The notes: generated by a model from the letters alone, not told the origin. Shown: positions 40,943 to 52,800, counted from the stretch's first letter. The stretch: DNA of 64,000 bases from Neorhodopirellula pilleata (GCF_007859915.1 NZ_SJPM01000005.1:124001-188000); one strand, 5' to 3'. Numbers and translations are program-made.

Positions 40943-43900
40943 ATGACGAATAAGATAATGTTGACCGATGAGTCCTGGTCGGATTGCAGTTCGCCTCGCT
41001 CAGCAACTTGTCTCCTCCGACAACTAGCGGAGTCCGAATCCGGTGAACTTGACATCGATCGTTGCCTTCAATGCCAAAGTACCGTGGCTGTGCTCGAAAG
41101 CGAAGTCCAAACCGTTGGCAAGCGATTGAATGAGGCGATCCAGTCAGCCGGAAGCGACACCGGCTTGGTCGGCTTAATCGAGGCGAGCGTTTTATCCGAT
41201 TTCCATTCGCCTTCGATGGATCGTTGCCCTATAACGATCGGGGAGTATCGGATCGGTAGTCTGATCGGTCGTGGCGGAATGGGGGTGGTTTATCGGGCGA
41301 CGCATCGACGTCTCGAGCGAGTGGTGGCGATGAAGTTGCTCGCTTCGCGATCGTCGCGCATCGGCAATGCGGACGCTCGTTTCGACCGCGAGATCAAAGC
41401 CTTGGGTCGTTTGGAACACCCGAACATTGTCCGGGCTCTCGATGCCGGCCAGGTCGGCGGTATCCGATACTTGATCATGGAATTGATTCATGGCACTGAT
41501 CTTGATGAGGTCGTTCGCAGACGTGAAAAACTCGCCGCTCCGTTGGCTTGTGAGATCATTCGCCAAGCCGCCGTCGGGCTTCAATACGCCCACACCAATG
41601 GTCTGATTCACCGGGATATTAAGCCATCCAACTTGATGATCGGAATGAATGACGCCGATCAACCAATCGTGAAAGTACTGGATCTTGGAATCGCATCTTT
41701 GAGTGATTCGGATGCGTCGGCCCAACTGACCGATCAAGGACAATTGATCGGAACATTGGAATTCATGGCCCCCGAGCAAGCTTCTAAACTGGGTGATCTG
41801 AATCATCTTGCAGACGTTTATGCTTTAGGGGCCACTCTTTATCGATTGCTCGCCGGTGTGGTGCCGTTCTCGGGCACCGGCTACGAAACCCCCGCCAAAC
41901 GATTGCGAGGTTTGATGAGCGAACGGCCTCCTTCCATCGCCGTTCATTGTCCTCAATTGCCGCAGCCATTGATCGAACTCGTTGATCGAACGTTGTCAAC
42001 GGATCCCGAATTGCGTCCGCAGTCGATGCAACAATTCGCCGAATTGCTGCAACCGTTTTGCGACCCACAAGAGTTGGTTGGGTTGTGCGGAGACGCCAAG
42101 CAACGCAGTCAATTGGAAAGTGATCATGCGACGATCTATGGAAACAGTCTTTCCGAACCCCGACCGGATGATCGTCATGTTGACTTCCGCTCCGGCGCTC
42201 ACGATGCAGCCGATGCCGCTTCGCAGTCACCGCCGGACGACTTGAATCCAACTCGTCGACGTGGCATCGGAAGAGGAGTTGGATTGTTCGGCGGCCTCGC
42301 GATGATGGCGATCGCGGGAGTGATCTGGTTGCAAACAACCGAAGGCGGCTATTTAAAAATTGAAGCGGATCCGTCGATCGAAGTGAAGGTCGAAGTGATA
42401 CCGCTCGTCGATGATTCGAACACGCCACCACTCCATGTCATCCGCGTGGGGTCAACCGCTGGCGTGGTTTGGTTGCGATCGGGGCAATATAAGATCCGTA
42501 TCCAAGGCGAGCCCGACGACGATCTTAGCTTGGACGAGACGCAGTTCGAACTCACTCGAGGCGAACTGAAACTCGTTCAAGTTCGTCGGACAACCGTCGA
42601 TGGCCGACACGAGTCGATGCTCGATCGAGCGACTCAAAACTCACCGCCGGATCAAGATCCATCCGCCGACGCTTCACGATCGGATCTCTTGGTGGTACGA
42701 AACGTCAACGACGACGGCCCAAGATCACTCCGCGATGTACTACAGCGATCATCATCGGGCGAAACGATCCGCTTCGATGCTAAGCTATCGGGACAAACCA
42801 TACGTTTGGGAGGCAATCCGATCGTCATCCACCAAGACGTCTCGATCGACGCGAGCGACTTGGACGAACCGATAACGTTGGATGCCGGTGGACTTTCTCA
42901 AGTCCTTGTCGTTTCTGCTAAAACGACGGTTGTCTTTGAAAACCTTGTCGTGACGGGAGGTCGCGCCGGCGATGCCGGTGATGGAGGCGGCATCCACGCG
43001 GTCGACGCCAAATTGACATTGCGGAATGTCATCGTGAAGAACAACAAAGCTTGGCAACATGGCGGTGGCATCTCCGTCGTCGGCGACGCTAGTCGAGTGG
43101 AGATGGTCAATTGCATGATCTCAGGCAACCATGCCGAGATGGGCTCCGCCTGTTTGTTTCGTGGCGGAAAATACTGGATTCGCAATTCCACTTTTTTTGG
43201 AAACGATACCGGATACGAAGCGGCGATTGTGCAAGACGGCGGCCAAAGTGAATTGACCAATGTGACGATCGCGAATAATTCAGCCGCGGGCGTGTCTGGG
43301 CTTTTGTTATGTCGAGCTGCCAATACGATCGTTCAAAACGCAACGATTTCTGGCAACCATTCGTCCACATCGGCACCCTCCTATGCGGTTAGACTGGCGA
43401 CGGGAAGTCGAATGGAAATTGAAAACAGCGTGATCGCGAACAATGGGAGCCAGAACTCGTTTGATTTGGAACTCCATCAGTCCGATTCGCTCGTGATTTA
43501 TCGCGGCACCAATTTCATCGAACACTTCGAATCTCAGTTCGGACATGAGTTGCCCGCGTCGGTTTTGACGAAAGACGATGCGTCTCGATCCAAATTACGC
43601 CTCGCAAGTTTGGGACACTACGGTGGCTTCGTCCAAACGATGCCGCCGGCTGCGGGATCTTCGCTGATCGATACCGGCGTCATCGGCCTCAATCCACCGA
43701 CGGTCGATGCCCGATTTCTGCCTCGGCCCGTTGACGGCGATCGGGATGGCGAAGCCGTTTTAGATGTCGGTGCGGTGGAATGGTCCCCCGATAAGGACGC
43801 GAAGATAGAACACCAAAAAGGAAGCCCAGGCAAAGATGTGGAGGTTGGCAAGAATGACCGACTCGGTCCCTTTCAACGATTGTTGAAAATCGAAAACGTC

Positions 43901-44503
43901 TTCTTGCGAAACGAAGGCGATACCGAGACGCTCCAACGGTCAAGTTGCCAGATCATTCCGTTTGTCACCTATTCGACTGACAAACCTGATTCTTCCATTC
44001 GCCAACAGGGATTGGCTCAATGGGAGCAAGCTCTCGCCTCACGAGACGCCGACAAGGGAAACTGGTTTGTTCTTCCGTCGTGGATGCGCCAGACGAATCG
44101 GATTCCCCTGCCTGCTTGGACGCCCACGCAAAAAACGGTGACGGTACGATGTGACGAGGGCCATGCGTGGTATATCCCGTACCTCAATCACACCGGCGCG
44201 TTTGTGCTGTCCGATAACCCTGAAACGACCGACCACGACGAGGCGCTCGATGTCGGATTCTTATTCATTTCGCGTTTCGCGACCAAGGACGAATCCAAAA
44301 TGGCGTACGAGTTCAAATTACTCCGCGAGATGTCGCAGGCGTTTTCCAACACGGACCCTCAATCCTATCACCAGCGAGAATTGACCACGCCGAGAGTGCG
44401 CAACCTTCTTGATTACAACAGTCGAGGTTTAAGCGTCGGCAAGGGCTACTTCATGCACTATTTCTTGCTCACCTTCATTGACGGCGTACCCGGTCGTCGC
44501 TGA
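40943..44503 (+). CDS. Kinase C: Ser/Thr protein kinase, one TM, parallel beta-helix ectodomain
   Basis: 1,186 aa from ATG 40943. The N-terminus has a zinc-motif remnant: C23 and C-x2-C in DIDRCLQCQ, but the His expected four residues before the first Cys is Asp. The kinase domain (about 100-375) has IGRGGMGVVYRA, VAMKLL, HRDIKPSN, DLGIAS in place of DFG, and APEQAS. A TM helix (GLFGGLAMMAIAGVIWL, about 447-464) leads into YLKIEADPSIEVKV, a juxtamembrane beta unit also seen in kinase B. Residues about 583-950 form a right-handed parallel beta-helix of the polymorphic-outer-membrane/choice-of-anchor-Q type: VRNVNDDGPRSLRDVL, GGGIHAVDAKLTLRNVIVKN, VEMVNCMISGNHA, LTNVTIANNSA, ending DVGAVEW. The last ~230 residues match nothing I recognise. 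It stands alone on the plus strand after giant gene 1 and probably senses an extracellular or periplasmic ligand. Confidence 0.88.
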   Translation: MTNKIMLTDESWSDCSSPRSATCLLRQLAESESGELDIDRCLQCQSTVAVLESEVQTVGKRLNEAIQSAGSDTGLVGLIEASVLSDFHSPSMDRCPITIGEYRIGSLIGRGGMGVVYRATHRRLERVVAMKLLASRSSRIGNADARFDREIKALGRLEHPNIVRALDAGQVGGIRYLIMELIHGTDLDEVVRRREKLAAPLACEIIRQAAVGLQYAHTNGLIHRDIKPSNLMIGMNDADQPIVKVLDLGIASLSDSDASAQLTDQGQLIGTLEFMAPEQASKLGDLNHLADVYALGATLYRLLAGVVPFSGTGYETPAKRLRGLMSERPPSIAVHCPQLPQPLIELVDRTLSTDPELRPQSMQQFAELLQPFCDPQELVGLCGDAKQRSQLESDHATIYGNSLSEPRPDDRHVDFRSGAHDAADAASQSPPDDLNPTRRRGIGRGVGLFGGLAMMAIAGVIWLQTTEGGYLKIEADPSIEVKVEVIPLVDDSNTPPLHVIRVGSTAGVVWLRSGQYKIRIQGEPDDDLSLDETQFELTRGELKLVQVRRTTVDGRHESMLDRATQNSPPDQDPSADASRSDLLVVRNVNDDGPRSLRDVLQRSSSGETIRFDAKLSGQTIRLGGNPIVIHQDVSIDASDLDEPITLDAGGLSQVLVVSAKTTVVFENLVVTGGRAGDAGDGGGIHAVDAKLTLRNVIVKNNKAWQHGGGISVVGDASRVEMVNCMISGNHAEMGSACLFRGGKYWIRNSTFFGNDTGYEAAIVQDGGQSELTNVTIANNSAAGVSGLLLCRAANTIVQNATISGNHSSTSAPSYAVRLATGSRMEIENSVIANNGSQNSFDLELHQSDSLVIYRGTNFIEHFESQFGHELPASVLTKDDASRSKLRLASLGHYGGFVQTMPPAAGSSLIDTGVIGLNPPTVDARFLPRPVDGDRDGEAVLDVGAVEWSPDKDAKIEHQKGSPGKDVEVGKNDRLGPFQRLLKIENVFLRNEGDTETLQRSSCQIIPFVTYSTDKPDSSIRQQGLAQWEQALASRDADKGNWFVLPSWMRQTNRIPLPAWTPTQKTVTVRCDEGHAWYIPYLNHTGAFVLSDNPETTDHDEALDVGFLFISRFATKDESKMAYEFKLLREMSQAFSNTDPQSYHQRELTTPRVRNLLDYNSRGLSVGKGYFMHYFLLTFIDGVPGRR

Positions 44504-44552
44504 GCGGTCGGATTGACTCGTCGATTGATTCATAACCCGACGCGTCATGGTT

Positions 44553-44659
44553 TGTTGATTTAGTCGTAACCCGAATGACAACAATTAGCCGATGGGCGTT
44601 AGCCCCGGTTAACTGCTGCGGAAACCGCCGCTAACGCGGTACGGCTAATTAAATCAACA
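44553..44659. repeat. Nested imperfect palindrome between kinase C and the DUF1559 gene
   Basis: Three arm pairs are nested. Outer: TGTTGATTTA (44553-44562) with TAAATCAACA (44650-44659). Middle: ATTAGCCG (44584-44591) with CGGCTAAT (44642-44649). Inner: GCGTTAGC near 44595 with GCTAACGC near 44630, then CGGTT with AACCG. It lies between two converging genes, where a bidirectional transcript end is expected, but its composition and gapped arms look more like a mobile palindromic repeat (REPIN-like). Confidence 0.75.
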
Positions 44660-44706
44660 GCCCGCAAACCCGGTGAAAATCCATCGACGCGTCAATGCGA
44701 TGATCG

Positions 44707-45816
44707 CTAAAACTCATTGAGAACTTCCCGTCCGCGCGGGGTCATCAACTGCACCAGCGTTGCCGCGTCGAGGCTTTCGGAAACGAAGCGGACCGCCCCA
44801 TCGGCGATTAAGATTTGAGCGCCGCCGGTGTGGAACGCGTAGATCTCATCGTTGTTGGTCAGATTGATTGCCGGGACTTCGTCGGCAAAGAACTGATTGG
44901 TTGGGTCGGCCCAGCCTGCTGATTCGACCGAGTCGCCAGAGAATAGTCTTCCCTGTCGGATCCAGTCGGGGCGTCCGCCGCATTCGACCAGCATCAGCGT
45001 GTTCGATGTTCCATCGAGCAGGTCATTGAATTTGGGACGTGCGGCGATTAAGCCCGTCTTGGTAATTCGACCCGTTGCCCAACCGGTCAGCTTCACCAGA
45101 TCAACGGGCGGGTTGGGCCACATGCCCAACACAACCGGATTCGGGTTCCCTTGAGTCATTTCCAGACGCGGATCATCGCTTAATTCGATCACTCCGTTTC
45201 CGTTGCTGTCCAATCCGGCTTGCAACAACACCGCCCCTTCCACACCATTGCAGATGGCATAATCCGATGGTGCCAATTCGACGTTCGTGCGGAGATATGC
45301 CGCCGGGTTGATGGGCAAGCCCAATGATGCCAAGGCACTAATGTTGTAGTCAGCCGGGTCAAAATCCTTCGTCAGCCGTGTCAGCGAACGGGCCGCCGAG
45401 GGACACGTCAGCGTGGGCATGAGATTTCGGACGATTGGCTGATTCTCGTCGTCGGCAAAATACGTGTCGGTATCGTAGCCCTCCGCGATCGCAGAAGCTT
45501 CGAAAAACGGTGCAGCCGAAATCACCCATGACTGAAGTTGCAGTTCCGCGCCCGTGGCCGGGTTGCCGGAAAAGCCGTACTCCCAAAACGATGGGAACTC
45601 GCGAAAAGCGCTGTGGAAATTGTGAAATGCCAATCCCATTTGACGAATGTTATTGGAACAACTCATCCGGCGAGCCGCCTCGCGGGCGGCTTGAACGGCC
45701 GGCAACAACAGCCCGACCAGGACCCCGATGATGGCAATCACGACCAACAGTTCGACCAGGGTAAATGCGGCTGGGCGTCGTTTCGGTCGGCAACTCGCGT
45801 TGGTGGCTGTGGTCAT
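44707..45816 (-). CDS. DUF1559 family prepilin-like protein
   Basis: 369 aa from ATG 45816, with AGGAG about nine bases upstream. The N-terminus has a basic leader, then RPAAFTLVELLVVIAIIGVL, the type IV prepilin/pseudopilin signal with a processing site before the Phe and Glu at +5, then GLLLPAVQAAREAARRMSCS, which is diagnostic of the planctomycete DUF1559 family. The C-terminus has FHTGGAQILIADGAVRF, the H-x-G-G...DG signature of the family. DUF1559 proteins are highly amplified in planctomycetes, and their individual roles are mostly unknown; surface or pseudopilus-like assembly is assumed. The length is typical. The gene lies 160 bp downstream of ECF2 on the same strand and could belong to its regulon or transcript. 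Confidence 0.95.
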   Translation of the reverse strand: MTTATNASCRPKRRPAAFTLVELLVVIAIIGVLVGLLLPAVQAAREAARRMSCSNNIRQMGLAFHNFHSAFREFPSFWEYGFSGNPATGAELQLQSWVISAAPFFEASAIAEGYDTDTYFADDENQPIVRNLMPTLTCPSAARSLTRLTKDFDPADYNISALASLGLPINPAAYLRTNVELAPSDYAICNGVEGAVLLQAGLDSNGNGVIELSDDPRLEMTQGNPNPVVLGMWPNPPVDLVKLTGWATGRITKTGLIAARPKFNDLLDGTSNTLMLVECGGRPDWIRQGRLFSGDSVESAGWADPTNQFFADEVPAINLTNNDEIYAFHTGGAQILIADGAVRFVSESLDAATLVQLMTPRGREVLNEF

Positions 45817-45976
45817 CAGCGGATGCTCCTGAATGGGAAGGTCGTCATTGCTGACCGCCTCAATGCGGGCACCAACATGGTCTCGCTACAGCAAGAAAAC
45901 GAATCGAATGAAACTCGCCCGTTCTCTAGAAGTAAACCTGTGTTACGCAAAAATTAGGAATGATGAAAATTGACGC

Positions 45977-46582
45977 TCAGTTTCCCAGGAATTCCTTCAA
46001 ACGAGCCAAAACACGAAACTTGGCCTGCCGGACCGCCCCTTCGGTCATTCCCAGTTCGGCGGCAATGTCGCACGCTTTCCTGTCTTCGACAGCGGTCATC
46101 CAGAACGCTCGCCAAGTGTGTTCTTCAAAATCATCACGAATCAACTCGGCGGCCCGGCTGAGCACCAGCGATTCGGCCAATGGATTCTCCGGGATGGCGT
46201 CGTCGTTGATCCAATCAGGTAGCTGAGAAATCATCATCGCCGCGTCCGTGCCGCCTAACGCACTGGGTTGGCGGAGCGAATGTTCAATGCACCGACCCAC
46301 CGCGCGTCGAGTGATCACCCACAGCCAACCGCGGAAGGTGGCGTGCGAGCCTTCATAACAAAACTTGGCGATTCCCGAGTGAACCCCTCGGAAAACCTCT
46401 TGGCAAACGTCGGCGATGTCGGCGTCGTGCACACCAAGCTTTCGGCACCAAGCAACAACTAAAGGTGTGTACAAATGAACAAACTTCGACCATCCGGTCT
46501 CGTCACCCTCTTTCAATCCGTCAAGCAGCCCGATCGACGTCGACCAACGCGATTTCGATTTGCTTAGATCTTGGGACGCCAT
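45977..46582 (-). CDS. ECF-type RNA polymerase sigma factor (ECF2)
   Basis: 201 aa from ATG 46582. Region 2 (about 25-100): GWSKFVHLYTPLVVAWCRK, then DADIADVCQEVFRGVHSGI, then HATFRGWLWVITRRAVGRCI. Region 4 (about 150-198): EEHTWRAFWMTAVEDRKACD-type helix followed by the DNA-reading helix-turn-helix IAAELGMTEGAVRQAKFRVL. Both DNA-binding regions are intact. It is only distantly similar to ECF1, so the two modules do not simply share one sigma factor by recent duplication. It is divergent from giant gene 2 with 276 bp between starts, repeating the arrangement of ECF1 and giant gene 1. No dedicated anti-sigma gene is adjacent. Confidence 0.92.
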   Translation of the reverse strand: MASQDLSKSKSRWSTSIGLLDGLKEGDETGWSKFVHLYTPLVVAWCRKLGVHDADIADVCQEVFRGVHSGIAKFCYEGSHATFRGWLWVITRRAVGRCIEHSLRQPSALGGTDAAMMISQLPDWINDDAIPENPLAESLVLSRAAELIRDDFEEHTWRAFWMTAVEDRKACDIAAELGMTEGAVRQAKFRVLARLKEFLGN

Positions 46583-46858
46583 GGGGTCATCTCTGGAAAA
46601 CGCTCGTTCGGCTCAATTGTACATCCTCTCTAAGGGAGATCGCCTCTCCCTTTCAAGATTTTCGGCCGTGAGGTGGTTCCCGACGACCTTTTTAGGGATC
46701 GAGAAGGTTCGACGGGTAAGTCCTCCCGTTGGCTCACCGAATTTTCGCGTAACTCGGCGAGTCATATATCAGTAGGAGAACTTCTCCAGCGAAGGATTCG
46801 CGAAACGCCATCTAGGACATTGGGCAGCCGATTCCCCTCTCTCGATCGATAAGACTTC
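46583..46858. promoter_or_regulatory. Divergent control region between ECF2 and giant gene 2, with palindromes
   Basis: Three small dyads are visible: AAGGGAGA (46632-46639) with TCTCCCTT (46645-46652), a 5-nt-loop hairpin; ACTCGGCGAGT (46752-46762); and GGAGAACTTCTCC (46775-46787), an operator-like 13-mer. The string TTCAAGATTTTCGGC at 46652-46666 resembles one upstream of giant gene 1. No exact -35/-10 pair can be assigned. The region is longer than that of module 1, which leaves room for added control. Confidence 0.4.
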
Positions 46859-49800
46859 ATGCGATTTTCACCTGAGATTCGACGTGACTCATCCAACCGT
46901 GACCTGACCAATCGATCGACTCGAAAATCTTCGCGACGACGAAATCAGCAACGACGTCAAATCGCTCAAGTCTTCGAGCGACTCGAGTCGCGGCAATTGC
47001 TCGCTGCGGGAATCAATCCGGTTGTCGTCATTCCCGGATTCGGCGGGACGTTTGCGGACGTACTGAACGATCAAAACGCGTTGATTGACGAACCGCAACG
47101 GTCAGCACGCGTGGACGAGTGGTACACCAACCGAGGCTTGGAACCAAGCAAACTCGCCCTCGAACCGCTCGGCCAAGTCTATCAGAACATCGTCAAGACG
47201 CTCGAGAATGTAGGCTACGTCAAGAATCAAACCCTCTTTGTCACGACGTGGGACTGGCGCGTGCCGGTTGCTCCAGTCGACGGAGTCAACGACGGGCTGT
47301 TGGCGGCGACCTACGCCGACATCACCGATGCGACCTTTGATACGGGTTTGGACTATCTGGCCCATACACTGCAGGCCGTCAAGGCAGCCAATCCCTCGGC
47401 AACGGCGGTGGACCTCGTCACGCACAGTACCGGAGGTTTGATCGCGCGGGCTTATCTGCAAAGTTCGTTCTACGGAGACGGCACGGACGATTTACTGCCT
47501 GTCGGCAATCTCGTCATGGCGGGCGTTCCCAATCAAGGAGCCTCCGACCCGTGGAATCTGTCCCTGGACGATTGGGCGAGTTCCCCCGAATCTCGCGTGG
47601 CGTCGCGTTTGGTCGATCAAGCCTACCAACGTTTACAGGGCGGCGCCACGATCTTCGGTCCTGACGGTTCGATCACCACCGACGACATCTCTAATTCGAG
47701 CATCGACAAAACTGAATTCGCCCAACAGTACGTCGGCGCGCTTCGACACCTGCTGCCCACCTATCCCGTCCTCGATGTCGATAGCAACGGCTCGCTCGAT
47801 TCGATCACATCGGCCAACACACCCGAAGCCAATTTGTTCAATGATCTGTTACTGGATCTGAACGCGGATCCGACGAACGCTTACATCAACTCGACGGCTT
47901 CGACATCGGTCGTCTACAGCACCGAAGTCGACACCAGCAGCACGTTGGTTTCGCACACGGGTGCCGACGGAATCTTCTTCCCCAAGAACGAAATCTTATC
48001 CTTCACCGATTTCGTCGGAACGGTGCCGACTCCGACGGAGGTATGGTACGAGGACGTCCGGGTCGTCGCCGGCGGCGACGGTACCGTGCCGACGGAGTCC
48101 GCTTTGGGGCCGTTCATTGGTGACACCAATGCAAAACTATCGTTGGTCCCGATCAATGCCGCCGACGCGGACAACAACGGTGACCCGGTGATTCACACGG
48201 GGTTGGTGATCAACAAGTTCGCTCAGTCGCAGATCCTGCAAGCCATCGGCGCGGCAGCCAATGGTGCTAGCGACATCGTATCGAATTTGACGCTGGGCAA
48301 ACCCACCGCCGCGGCACGCCTGTTGGCACTCGGCATCATCGAACTGGACGCCCTCGTCGAGGAACTGACACTTAAGGCATCGGATATTTCTGCGTTTGTC
48401 GTTCAGTTGGGCGACTCGCTGCAGTCGCTTGCTCGCGATTTGAACGTGCCCGGAGGTATTCCGTTTGTCGATGATGCGATCTCGACGATTGCCAGCTTCA
48501 CCGATCAAACCAGCGAACTGCTCACGAAGTTCTACAACAACGCACGAGTCTTTGGCAGCGATGACATCAGCGTTACCAATGGAATCCTGAGCGAGGAGGC
48601 GACGTTCGCCGTTCGCATCGACGATCAAGACCCGGTGTTCGTGACCGTGGCTCCGGATCTCACCAATGGATCGATCGATGATTTGTACGACGACGTGAAC
48701 GCCGCCTTGGTGGCCGCCGGACTCGGTGCCCAGGTGATCGCTGAAAAACCACTCGGAGCGATTGCCGATCGATTCTCGATTCGCACCGTCGATCCCTCGG
48801 TCGGTTCGACACTGGATATCTCAACGTTGCAAATCACCGGTCCCTCGCCGGCACCGAGCAGCGGACGACTGGGACGAGACGTAAATCTATCATTCACGGT
48901 CGATACCAAGAACCTGGACCAAGCCGTCGAGTTGGACGTCACGCTGACCGCCGAATCAACGGTTTCCAATACGCGTTTGAACGATTTGGTTCGCGACCTG
49001 AACTCGGCGATGGGCGTCGATATCGGCGATGGAACGCTTCTCAACGAACTCTTCGTCGCCCGAATCGTTAACGACGAGTTCATTCAAATTGCTGCAGTCG
49101 ATAGCACGGCGGAATCGGTGCTGATCCTAGGCGGTGAAGACCTCGGTCTGGACGCGTCGCAAGCGGCCGATGCGAATCCAGCCGCATCTGAACTGGGCAT
49201 CGGTGTTGGCCAAGCCGCCACCGCCGAGTTCCGCGTGACGAACCTGCGTGACTTCGTCGAGGTGCTCAATGAAAACATGCCGGTGCAAACCACGCTCGGC
49301 TACGACAGCGTCACCAATCGAGTCACCTTCAATCTGAATCTCGAGGAGACGTTTACCGAGTCCATCGACCTGAATTTCAGCGAAGCGATCCATGTCGGGT
49401 TTGCCGATTTGAACTTCGCTGGTGGTTCCGCGGCGAACTTCGATGTGACCGCCGGAATCAACCTGAACATTGGCTTGGACCTGAATCGGATCGGCGGCGG
49501 AAGCAACGTCGATGCCAACACCTTGTTGTCTTCGCTTCGCAATCCCGTGGTCTTTCAAGTGGAAGTCACCTCGAGCGGTCCCGCAGTCGCATCGGCCGGC
49601 ACGCTCGAGCTGAGCGTCAAACGATTTGACCAAGCGGCGACCACGATCACCGTCGAATCGACCACGCTCGATTTCACCGACAATGACACCGGTGCAGACT
49701 TGGCCGCCGATCTCGCGTTCGATCTCAGCGACGCATTGTCGGCCGCAGGCATTCGGGTGCAAGCGGACGCTAACGGGCGCCTCGTTCTGATCGCCGAAGA

Positions 49801-52800
49801 TCCTCTGATCAATGACATTCATGTCACCGCCGCCGCGTTCGGGTTTGCCGTCAACGACACGGGTTCTCAAGCGGATTTGCTGATTTCACGAGCCGATGGT
49901 TCGACGCCGCTCGAAGTGATTTTCGACGGTGCCGAAACACTCGGCGATGTGCAAACGAAAATCCAAAACGCAGCTCCATCACTCTCGGTCACCTTTGTCG
50001 ATGACCAGATCCAGATCACCGATTCGACGACGCCATCGGGTGATCTTCGATTGACCATCTCGGCGGCGTCCAATTCGATCGGCACCAGTCCCGCCGGCGC
50101 GGGCCTTGGTATCCTCACCCGTGCGGCCGCGGACGACGATGTCGATACGACCTACGACGATTCCAAGACCGTGATCGGTGACAACCTGTTGAAGGGTTCT
50201 CTGGTTGATCAGTTTTTCATCGACACCACCAACAGTTCGATCTATGCCAATGCAACCCTGAATGCCGACGACATCGACCTGACGGCGTCTCTCGGATTGC
50301 TGGAACTCGGGATTGGTGGTGATCAACCGGCCGATGGCGGCACTGCCGACTTCACCATCATGGCGTCCCTCGGACTGACCGATGCCGATGACAAGCTGCG
50401 CCTCGGCGAAGTAACATCCGCCGGTGTGACACCAGAGTTCACATACAGCGGCAACGCGGTTTTTCCGATCAACATTCCATTGCTCGGAGAGACTCAGCCG
50501 ATCACGTTGACGCTAAGCAGCGACCCCAACGATTTGCTGCGTCCGACGTTCGATATTTCCGGACCGAGCATCAACGATCTGAAAAACAAGATCGGCGACT
50601 TCAAGAACCTTTCTCTTTCCGACATCGCTGGCATGCTGCGCGAGGTGGTTGATTTACTGCGCGACAGCAACATTGATGGATTGAATACCGAAATTCCCGT
50701 CATCGGCCAAACCCCGAATGACCTGCTGGACTTCACCGACGGGATCCTCGCCGTTGCCGACCACCTGTTGGCCCCGCCGGACATCGACACGCTGAAAAGC
50801 CTGCGTGATCAATTTGCCGTGCAGATTGACTTCATCAACGCTTCGCCGGGACAGCTCGCACAACTCTCCGCCTCGCTGGATCAAGTCAGTCGGTCAATCG
50901 ATCCGGTGCATACCTACAAGCTCGAAATCACTGATGGTGCATTGGGCACCTATCAAACGGAAATGATCTCGAGCACCGCGACGGCGATGGATGTCACAGC
51001 AGCTCTTGAGACCGCGTTGGGAACACCGGGATCAGTCACCGTGGCCGGCCAACCGGGTGGTCCATTGACGTTTACCTTTGATCAATCTTTAGGGGACGTG
51101 TCGCTGAGCTCATCCAGTCCCAGCGGCCTGACCACACAATTCGAAACCACGACCGCTGGCGCACTCGGAACAACCGACGCCGTGATCGAGGCGAAGTTTG
51201 TCACCACTGCGGGATTATCCGCCGCACTGATCAATCTGCAGTCCGTCTTGGAAGACCTCACCGAAAAGGGCGTCGATGTCGCGGCGTTGCAAACACTCGC
51301 CGATCAATTGTCCGGTGGAGTGATTTCAACGGCTAACTTGAGTGCGGTGTTGACGGATCTGCTGCAAGCCGAGCTTGGTTTGCCCGTGGCGATTGCCATT
51401 TCATTCGTCGATGCCGACAGCAGCCAGGCTGGCAATCAAAACACGATCAAGCTGGCATTGGATATCGACCCCAGTGTCACGCGGAACGTCGGTTTTGATT
51501 TGGCGCTCGATGACTTTGGTCCGATCACCATCGACTCAACCGGCAACCTGGACGTCACGTTGGGTGGCTCCATCGACTTGGATATCGGATTCAACTTCGC
51601 TTCACTCACACCTTACGTGTTCGACAGCACCAGCTTCGCGATTACCGCCGCGATCGATTCGTCGCTCAACGTCACCGCCGGGATCGGCGGATTCGAGGCT
51701 GGTCTAGACGGAACGGCAACCCTCACCAATACCGCCGGTGATGCTCCGGCCAGCATCACCGTATCGATCGATCAAGGATTGACTCCCTCGGACGCGAACA
51801 CGATCGGCGCGATTCCGATCAGGCAACTTTTCACCGGTGGTCTGGCCAACACGTTTGACTTCAACGTCGATGGTGAAATCAACGCCGATTTTGATGCGAC
51901 GCTTCCGGGCATTCCCGTCATTGCCGATGCGATCACGGTTGACTACACGATCGCGGGTGCCGCCCCGACGATCAATTATGCCAACCTGTCCTCGGGCGTG
52001 AACAGCTATTTGGCGAGCCTGACCGATCTGAGCAGCATGAGTTTGGACCAGCTGATCTCAGGGACTCGCACGATTTTGACAACCATCGAATCGGGACTGA
52101 CGTCGGACTTATTATCGAATCTGCCACTGATCGGCGACGGGCTGGACATGAGCGGCAGCTTTGTCGGTGAGTTGCAGACGCTCGTCAACGAGTTCGAAGC
52201 CCTGGTCAACTCCACCGATGACAGTGTCGATGCGTTGATCGGTGATATCCAGGAACTGATTTACAACGCGCTCGGCCCTCTCGGCGCGAACATGCTCAAG
52301 CTCAACCCCTTGTTCCATGACGACGCCGCTCAATCCAACGGCACCGAAGTCGCCGACTCCCGTGACGTGGAAGTGTTCTTGTCTGACTTCGCAACGACCG
52401 CGCCAGCCGACATGGAGTTTTACATCAACCTACAACTGGCCGGTCGCGACGTCATCGATGCCGACTTCGATCTCGGTCTTGACGCCGTTGTCTTTGAGTT
52501 CGAAACCGAGGGAGGCGTCGAGCTGTCATGGGACTACGACTTCAACTTTGGATTCGGCATCAATCTTCGCGATGGGTTCTTCTTCCAACTCAATGAGAAC
52601 ACGAGTTTCGATTCGACCGGTTTCGACGACGGAACCGCCGGCTCTCCCGAGATCACACTCGGTGCTCAAGTCAATTTGAAACCCGGCACGTCGCTCAAGG
52701 GCGAGTTGTTCTTCTTGAACTTGGTTGCCAAAAGCAACCCGATCGAGGACTACAACGCCAACGGTGTCTTCGATTCCGGCCTCAACGAAGCCGTCGATGG

